22,680 nt of DNA from Chara braunii (lineage: Eukaryota > Streptophyta > Charophyceae > Charales > Characeae). Positions 17,949 to 22,680 of the stretch are shown here, in pieces. The translations under genes were made by a program, and so were the position numbers. The notes under the pieces are model-generated. The model was not told where the DNA came from and did no database searches. It was given only the letters and a program-made list of their open reading frames with translations. Each line of letters begins with the position of its first letter. Positions within the stretch are counted from its first letter, which is position 1. The stretch covers positions 2,155,589 to 2,178,268 of the forward strand of contig BFEA01000054.1 of NCBI GenBank assembly GCA_003427395.1, written 5' to 3'.

Positions 17949-18350
17949 GCGACGGGGACGTCGCTTAATAGGGTGTGGGTGGACTGTCGTGGCAAACGCC
18001 CTTACAAGGGTATTTGCCGTTGTTTTGAAAGGTCGCGCTGGGTCCGACCTTGGCCACGGAAATGCACCGATAGGACGAGTTCTGACGGTACTCGTGTCTT
18101 ACTAATTTATTGAAGGCAATTTGATTAAGTTAAGTATGTTGAGGTTAGAGAGTGTGTGGGCATACTCTTTTGAGTATGCGATTGTCGTAATTAGCGATTG
18201 CAGTCGGATTGACGGTCGACACAGAAACCGGTCCCTTTGGGCAAAGATGCAAAACATGGGGGGGATTAAACTTTGATAAGCAAGTGTCATATTCGCCTTA
18301 TGTGCGGGCGTAGTAGTTGATTTTGTAAAACTGGTTGTTTTGTTACCAGT
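17949..18350. repeat. Run of five short hairpins
   Basis: GCGAC/GTCGC (17949-17964); GGCAAACGCCCTT with AAGGGTATTTGCC (17991-18018, two mismatches); AGGTCG/CGACCT (18030-18050); GCATACTC-TTTT-GAGTATGC (18160-18179, perfect 8 bp); ACTGGT/ACCAGT (18330-18350). The density is higher than in neighbouring sequence. Either a structured RNA or palindromic repeat remnants could explain it. Confidence 0.45.
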
Positions 18351-19406
18351 ATTGAAAAAAGTTAGTTGAACTTTGTTGTCAAATCGATGGAGGCTCGGTG
18401 TAAAGTAGTGCCCGCAACGGCGACGGGTATTAGAGTAGGGGTCTTAGTAATACCGAGGCAGCCCATTGGGCCATCACTAGTAGGGGTTCCGTATACCAAG
18501 TGCGAAGACCGCGNCCTTGGGGCCAGCGGCGCGATCGAGTAGGGAAGAGAGTCTACTTGAATATGTATGGTAGGCCTACCTGGTGGCGNATATTACTTGA
18601 ATGAAGTTCCACGTGCGATTNTGTNAGGTTTGGGTTTAGCCCTATTGGTTACAACATTCACCTTCACCAGGGAGATCACCTTCACCGGGGAGATCCGGGG
18701 ATCGAGGCTAGCAAGCGACGATAGAGTAGAGGAGCGCAATTGGAAGAGACTGAGGGGTTGAGGGTCTTTAGGGACTATCCCCCTTGGTTTTGCCNAACGG
18801 GTCCAGCCGCGGTCTAACTGGCGAAACCAAGAGGGCGCCGGCGGAACCTCGTCGTCGTCGGTTCTACTAATTTTATTTCTGATATGTTTTTACTTGTAAT
18901 TTTTATTTTTATTTTTCNTCTCTTGAAATCCCGTCTTGAACCAAACCGGAAAACTGGCTCTGGGACCGACGACGAAAAAGTACCGCGACGAAGGATGAAA
19001 GGAACCTTGAAAGAAAGAAAAGAACGCTTGAAATTGTCGAGCGATGAGCGGATGGAGAGAAGTCCCACACTTGGTCGAGGGCAGACGGCGACTTGGTCGC
19101 CGCCATCATTGGCCAGAACGCTGGGTGCCTGCCAGCATGGGTTGCTGTGACAGCATTGCATTGGGGAATGATAGGAACATTCCCCCGCGGGTGGCCGTCA
19201 TGCAGCCGATGACCTTAAGTACGCGCCTCTTTTAGCAGTAATGTTCGGGGTCCTGCGTATTCGGGGTGCTGACAAAATTCCTCTATCCGACCCGTCTTGA
19301 AAGCACAGACCGAAGGGGCCAACGTGCAGGTGAGCCCGTGGGTGCAAAGCCCTCGAAGCAGCCGGATCCCGAGTGGCAGGAATCTCCTGCAGATGCACCA
19401 TTCGCT
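18351..19406. other. No recognised gene; low-quality stretch with minor repeats
   Basis: Ns at 18514, 18589, 18621, 18625, 18795 and 18918. An 18 bp unit (CCTTCACCAGGGAGATCA-like) is duplicated at 18661-18696. CGGCGAC-TTG-GTCGCCG (19086-19102) is a perfect 7 bp hairpin. Open frames here overlap on both strands and show no domain. Confidence 0.4.
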
Positions 19407-19552
19407 AGCCAGGATTTGCTGCTGGAAGGCTTGAGTGTGAGCAGGCCCGCGGGACCCGAGAAATAGTGAACTGTGCCCGGGGAAGGCACAGTCTACCAGC
19501 CAAGATTTGTTGTAAAGAGGTTTGAGTGTGAACAGGTCAGCGGGATCAGTGC
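19407..19552. repeat. Two diverged copies, 91 bp apart, leading into the A-box array
   Basis: AGCCARGATTTGYTG...TTGAGTGTGARCAGG occurs at 19407-19462 and 19498-19552. The end of the second copy (GAACAGG...GGGATCAGTGCCACT) resembles the end of the following ~62 bp units, so these may be older units of the same array. Confidence 0.45.
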
Positions 19553-19557
19553 CACTG

Positions 19558-20125
19558 GGCCTAGCTCGGTTGGTACACCCGCAGACTGCTCGAAAACAAG
19601 TCTGTGGGATAAGTGTCACTGGCCTAGCTCAGTTGGTACACCCATGAACTGTTGAAACCAGGCCTGTGGGACCAGCCCCACGGCAAGTTCCGCTGGTACA
19701 CCTGCGGACTGCTGAAAATAGGTTATGGAAACATCAGTTGCGGACCTAACTCAGCTGGTACACACCGCAGACTGCTGTGAGCAGGCCTGTGGAAACTGTT
19801 GCGGCGGCCTAGCTCAGTGGTACCCCCCATGAACAGTTAAACAGGCGTGTGGGACAGGCAGTTGCGGACCCAACTTAGTTGGTACACCCGCAAACTGTTG
19901 AAAATAGGCCTATGGGATCAGTGCCACGGCCTAGTTCAGCTGGTATACCCGTGAACTGTTGAAAACAGGGTTGTGAAACCAGCACCTGCGGACATAGTTC
20001 AGCTGGTACACCCGGAAGCTGTTGAAAAACAGGCCTGTGGGACCAGCACCCGTAGGCCAAGCTCAAGTGGTATACCCACGAACTGCTGAGATACAGGCTG
20101 GGGTTCGAATCCAGGTACAGTCAGA
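19558..20125 (+). repeat. Nine tandem ~62 bp tRNA-like units with Pol III A-box
   Basis: Units start at about 19558, 19621, 19682, 19742, 19806, 19866, 19928, 19990 and 20055 (spacing 60-65 bp). Each begins GGMCNWARYTCAGYTGGTA or close, i.e. the tRNA 5' half with D-arm; unit 2 has a perfect A-box TAGCTCAGTTGG (19625-19636). After a GAACTGTTGAAAACAGGCCTGTGGGA-like part the next A-box follows. Only the last unit proceeds to a B-box. Internal promoter parts have therefore been multiplied without the 3' half. Confidence 0.75.
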
Positions 20126-20229
20126 AAAACAGACCAGAGCCTCGTGAGCTAGTGTGAAAAGTCCCGTGATGGGACTGGGACTTGTTCCCCGGGACATCGG
20201 TTTTTAAAAAAAAAAAAAAAAAAAAAAAA
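20055..20229 (+). mobile_element. tRNA-derived SINE end with A-box, B-box and poly(A)
   Basis: The ninth unit has the A-box-like GCTCAAGTGGTA, and 20102-20112 holds the exact B-box GGTTCGAATCC, spaced as in tRNA genes. A tRNA-unrelated body follows with GTCCC/GGGAC stem-loops (20161-20175), then TTTTT at 20201-20205 and 24 A residues at 20206-20229. A-box, B-box and A-tail together are the SINE signature. Mobilisation would require LINE machinery that is not in this window. Confidence 0.7.
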
Positions 20230-20559
20230 GATAAAAGGAATACGGGGGAAAATTAGCTTGGACCCACTACTCGGCACTGCCTCGAGCAGCTTTCCAGTGA
20301 GACTATGTGTGGGGAACAGACCAGAAGCCTTGAGAAAGGCCAGCTACTTAATCCAACTAGGCAGAAAAGAGGGAAAAGTTTTTCTCTGTCTTTTTGGTCG
20401 AAGAGTCTGCCGGATCAGCCGCTAGCAACACAGCACTGGCTCGGGGAGATGGAAGACAACGAGAATGGCGGGAGTGAGGGAGTGCACATCTCGCACACCT
20501 CTTGACAAAGACAAGTGAGGGAAGGTGATCCGTGGAGGTTTCCAGGCAAGGCGAGACGA
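20230..20559. other. No recognised gene
   Basis: One short open frame (66 codons, 20305-20505) without motifs. The sequence becomes purine-rich towards the right end. Confidence 0.4.
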
Positions 20560-20931
20560 ATGGTGAAGTCGAAAAGAGTGTTCAAACAGTAAGAAAAGGG
20601 GTGTGAAAGAAAGAGAGTGNCGGGGTGAAGCCGAGATGGTGAGGGAGGAAAGACAAAGAGAAGGGAAAATTGTGTATCTCACTCGTTCCTTCACGGAAAC
20701 GAGCCAGATAAAGTGCTAGGTAGGGGTTTAGGCATGCTGCGAGTTGATTGGTGGAGGCNGATTTGGTGATAGAGTGAAGGAAGAAGGGGTAGAAGAGGAA
20801 GGGGGTGCGTGGAGAAGTCGAGGGGGAGAAAAGAGAAAAAGAGCGGGAGCTAAAAGCGTGTATCTCGCTCGTTCCTTGATGGATTCGAGCGAGAAAAGAT
20901 GCTAAACTGGGGTTTTTGGCCATTACGAGTN
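20560..20931. repeat. 186 bp tandem duplication with hairpin
   Basis: Two copies, about 20560-20745 and 20746-20931. Matching landmarks are GTGTATCTC at 20672 and 20858, exactly 186 bp apart. Each copy has a hairpin: CTCGTTCC/GGAAACGAG (20682-20703) and the perfect CTCGCTCG/CGAGCGAG (20864-20893). Long minus-strand frames across both copies reflect the period being a multiple of three, not a gene. Confidence 0.6.
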
Positions 20932-21030
20932 CNATGGCAATGTNAGAATTAGTAGTAAGATGTTAGTATTTGTNATACAAGTGTTAANAGNTGCGCGGGA
21001 GGTAGAATTTTATGACTATCTACAAACGGT

Positions 21031-21511
21031 AATGTATCTTCCCACTTTTTAGCGGGAGATTCATTTACTGCAAGTGAGGGATTACCCACAACCTGTGGAC
21101 ATACTTGCCTGCTTCNATGACTGTGAGTTGANTCGCCTTGTTTTCATTTTCCCCACTTCATCATCGTGTCCTTCAAAAATACAGGCCAGTGTCCGCCACT
21201 GAACAGCCTTGAAAGTCCACTTGTTTGAACATGGTCATGCTTACAGATAGGTACCATGGCAAAATGCTTACAACAGCAGGGGTTCCGAAGTTGCCTANTC
21301 GAGATTGCAAATGAGATAGATGCGGGAGAGCAAAAGATAGAGAACGGAGGGAGCAGTCGGGGAGAAGGTGCGTGATGAGAAGAGGAGGAGCGACCGTGAC
21401 GAAGGAAGTAGCAGATAGAGAGAAGAGAGAAGTATCGAGATTCTTACCTCGGATGATTCAATCACCCACCTCGATCTGCATTTGGAGGTTTGATTGTGAG
21501 CGAGCCAGTTG

Positions 21512-21553
<42 letters not shown>

Positions 21554-22340
21554 GAAGAACTAGGTTAGAACGGGAGCAGAGGCAGGCTTCGAACCAAGAG
21601 GGAATGATATGTATCTTTCCATGTTCTAGCGGAAGATACATTCTAAATGACGAGGCACTATGAAGGTGGAGGAAGGTAACAATGGGCAGTTCTTGTCTTA
21701 ATTTCCCCCTGCTCTAGCAAGGAATACATTATCAAATTGTATAGTTGATAGATGGTGGAGCGAGGTCGCATCCGTGTTGATTAGCAACGTAACTTTCCCT
21801 GTCTGTCTGCCATGAGGGGGAAGCGATGGTGGTGTTGACAGATTTATGAGTATCTTCCCAAGCTCTAGTAGAAGATTCATACTCGGTTTGGACGATTGGT
21901 AATGGGCTGTCTTGGAGTACCATACTGTTCGTCGCGGTGGTTGTCCGACTTCTGACTACCGTGCATGAACATGACCAGGAGAAAGGGCCAGGTACATTCA
22001 GTAAAAGCCGAAGGAATTGAAAAAGAAAGACGAAGCCTGGTGGGCCAGACGAGAAGTAAAAAGGAAGGAGACCAGAGGGAAAGGAGGAGGAGAAGAATGG
22101 ACGTGATGACAAACTAGAGGGAGGAGGAGTTAAGGTGAGAGGAAGATGAGGAAGAAAGGTGAGAAGATCGAAACTTATCTGCTGGCTCCTAATGCGCAAT
22201 AGGAGAAACGATAGCCTAAAGAGACAGGCTGGCGAAAGTGGCAGAACAGGGAAGGAAGAAATTTAACACATGTCTTCCCCATAGCGGTAGCAGGCATAGC
22301 AGGGAATGAATTTTCCCTGAGTCTACGAGAGGATTCATTC
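21031..22340. repeat. Five dispersed copies of a related ~40 bp hairpin
   Basis: Copies at about 21031-21065, 21607-21643, 21696-21730, 21846-21884 and 22304-22340. The general form is AATGTATCTTCC, a loop with CTCTAG or similar, then GGAAGATTCATT. Arms pair with few mismatches, best in copies 2, 4 and 5; copy 3 is weakest. Sequence after some copies is also shared (ATTGGTAATGGGCTGT-like near 21900; similar at about 21680 and 22352), so a longer unit is repeated. Confidence 0.55.
21512..21553. repeat. (TA)n microsatellite
   Basis: About 21 TA units interrupted by a single G. Confidence 0.9.
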
Positions 22341-22680
22341 TCATCTTTCTCATTGGTAAGTAGCAGGCGGTGACATCNCCAGGACGAACGTGCTTACCAT
22401 CGTATAGGAAGTCACTGNCGTTGTAGGCCCTGCTAGTCCTNTGTCTTTGCGCAACATATTCCCTGTTTCCAAACAGGTTGTTATTCCCTGCATGGTGGCC
22501 ACAATGCAATCTNACTTCCTGACGTATTCCGGTTTAGTTCCTTCNNCAACCATTGTTCCTCTCTCGTGGTTAGACACATACGTAGAATAAAGGAGAAGAA
22601 GGGAGTAGGAACAGGAACTTACTTGTGAACTTTGCATTGCCTTCACAGTCAACGGGGGCAGCGACAGTCAGCGGTGAACA

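Larger units (their letters stand above)
20932..22680. other. Purine-rich repeat region without genes
   Basis: Many Ns (for example 20931, 20944, 20974, 21116, 21299, 22378 and 22544-22545). Purine-rich runs occur at about 21310-21430 and 22020-22165. No coding domain or RNA gene was recognised; the hairpin family and (TA)n tract are listed separately. Confidence 0.5.

Noticed and set aside
20422-20923. Minus-strand frames with internally repeated protein sequence
   Set aside because: The repetition comes from the 186 bp DNA duplication (62 codons); low-complexity Ser/Phe/Leu-rich, no domain.
21732-22199. 155-codon minus-strand frame
   Set aside because: Arises from purine-rich DNA read as Ser/Pro/Leu codons; spans hairpin repeats and shows no domain.

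Overview
The window looks like eukaryotic nuclear DNA rich in repeats, from a plant-lineage (streptophyte) genome. The best guess is a charophyte alga such as Chara, with a bryophyte as the alternative. The basis is a set of plant-type mitochondrial genes (ccmC, nad4 with a group II intron end, atp1, rps3, rps12, trnQ, a maturase) that read without obvious need for C-to-U editing. They sit inside a decayed Ty3/gypsy retrotransposon, among microsatellites, a tRNA-derived SINE-like array and hairpin repeats. The species call is inference. I see no intact single-copy host gene.

Layout. Positions 1-2600 hold no recognised gene. There are three diverged ~120 bp tandem copies (370-690), each with a hairpin, several isolated hairpins (1475-1718) and a GC-rich stretch (about 1900-2430). 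A TATA-like box lies at 2588. Positions 2700-12276 are one degenerate Ty3/gypsy element on the + strand, in this order: an unrecognised ORF upstream of gag, a candidate 138 nt intron, gag with a CCHC knuckle, aspartic protease, RT, RNase H, and integrase HHCC, D,D core and GPY/F end. The element carries about eight in-frame stops and several frameshifts. The protease and RT frames are joined by an in-phase T TTT TTA heptamer, a candidate -1 frameshift site that may be ancestral.

An insert of about 2.5 kb (about 9520-12066) splits the integrase and replaces its third catalytic residue. It is a mosaic of mitochondrial fragments in both orientations: rps3 tail, ccmC, an nad4 exon with group II domain V on the - strand, atp1, trnQ, rps12 tail and a maturase RT piece. 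I read it as a NUMT.

Positions 12463-15678 hold a second long reading frame of 1,071 codons broken by only four stops. It has a gag-like N-terminal region, an acidic repeat-rich middle, predicted coiled coils and a C-terminal CCHC knuckle. It has its own TATA-like box (12409) and AATAAA (16394). It is either an extra 3' ORF of the same element or the gag of a second element lying next to it. I could not find LTRs by eye.

The right third (16500-22680) is non-coding repeat DNA. It holds a 43 bp duplication, a possible retroposon end with an (ATT)n tail, a run of perfect hairpins (17949-18350), nine tandem ~62 bp units each carrying a Pol III A-box, the last of which also has a B-box and a 24 nt poly(A) tail (19558-20229), a 186 bp tandem duplication, and a family of five related hairpins (21031-22340). 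Scattered Ns in the last 4 kb show lower assembly quality there.
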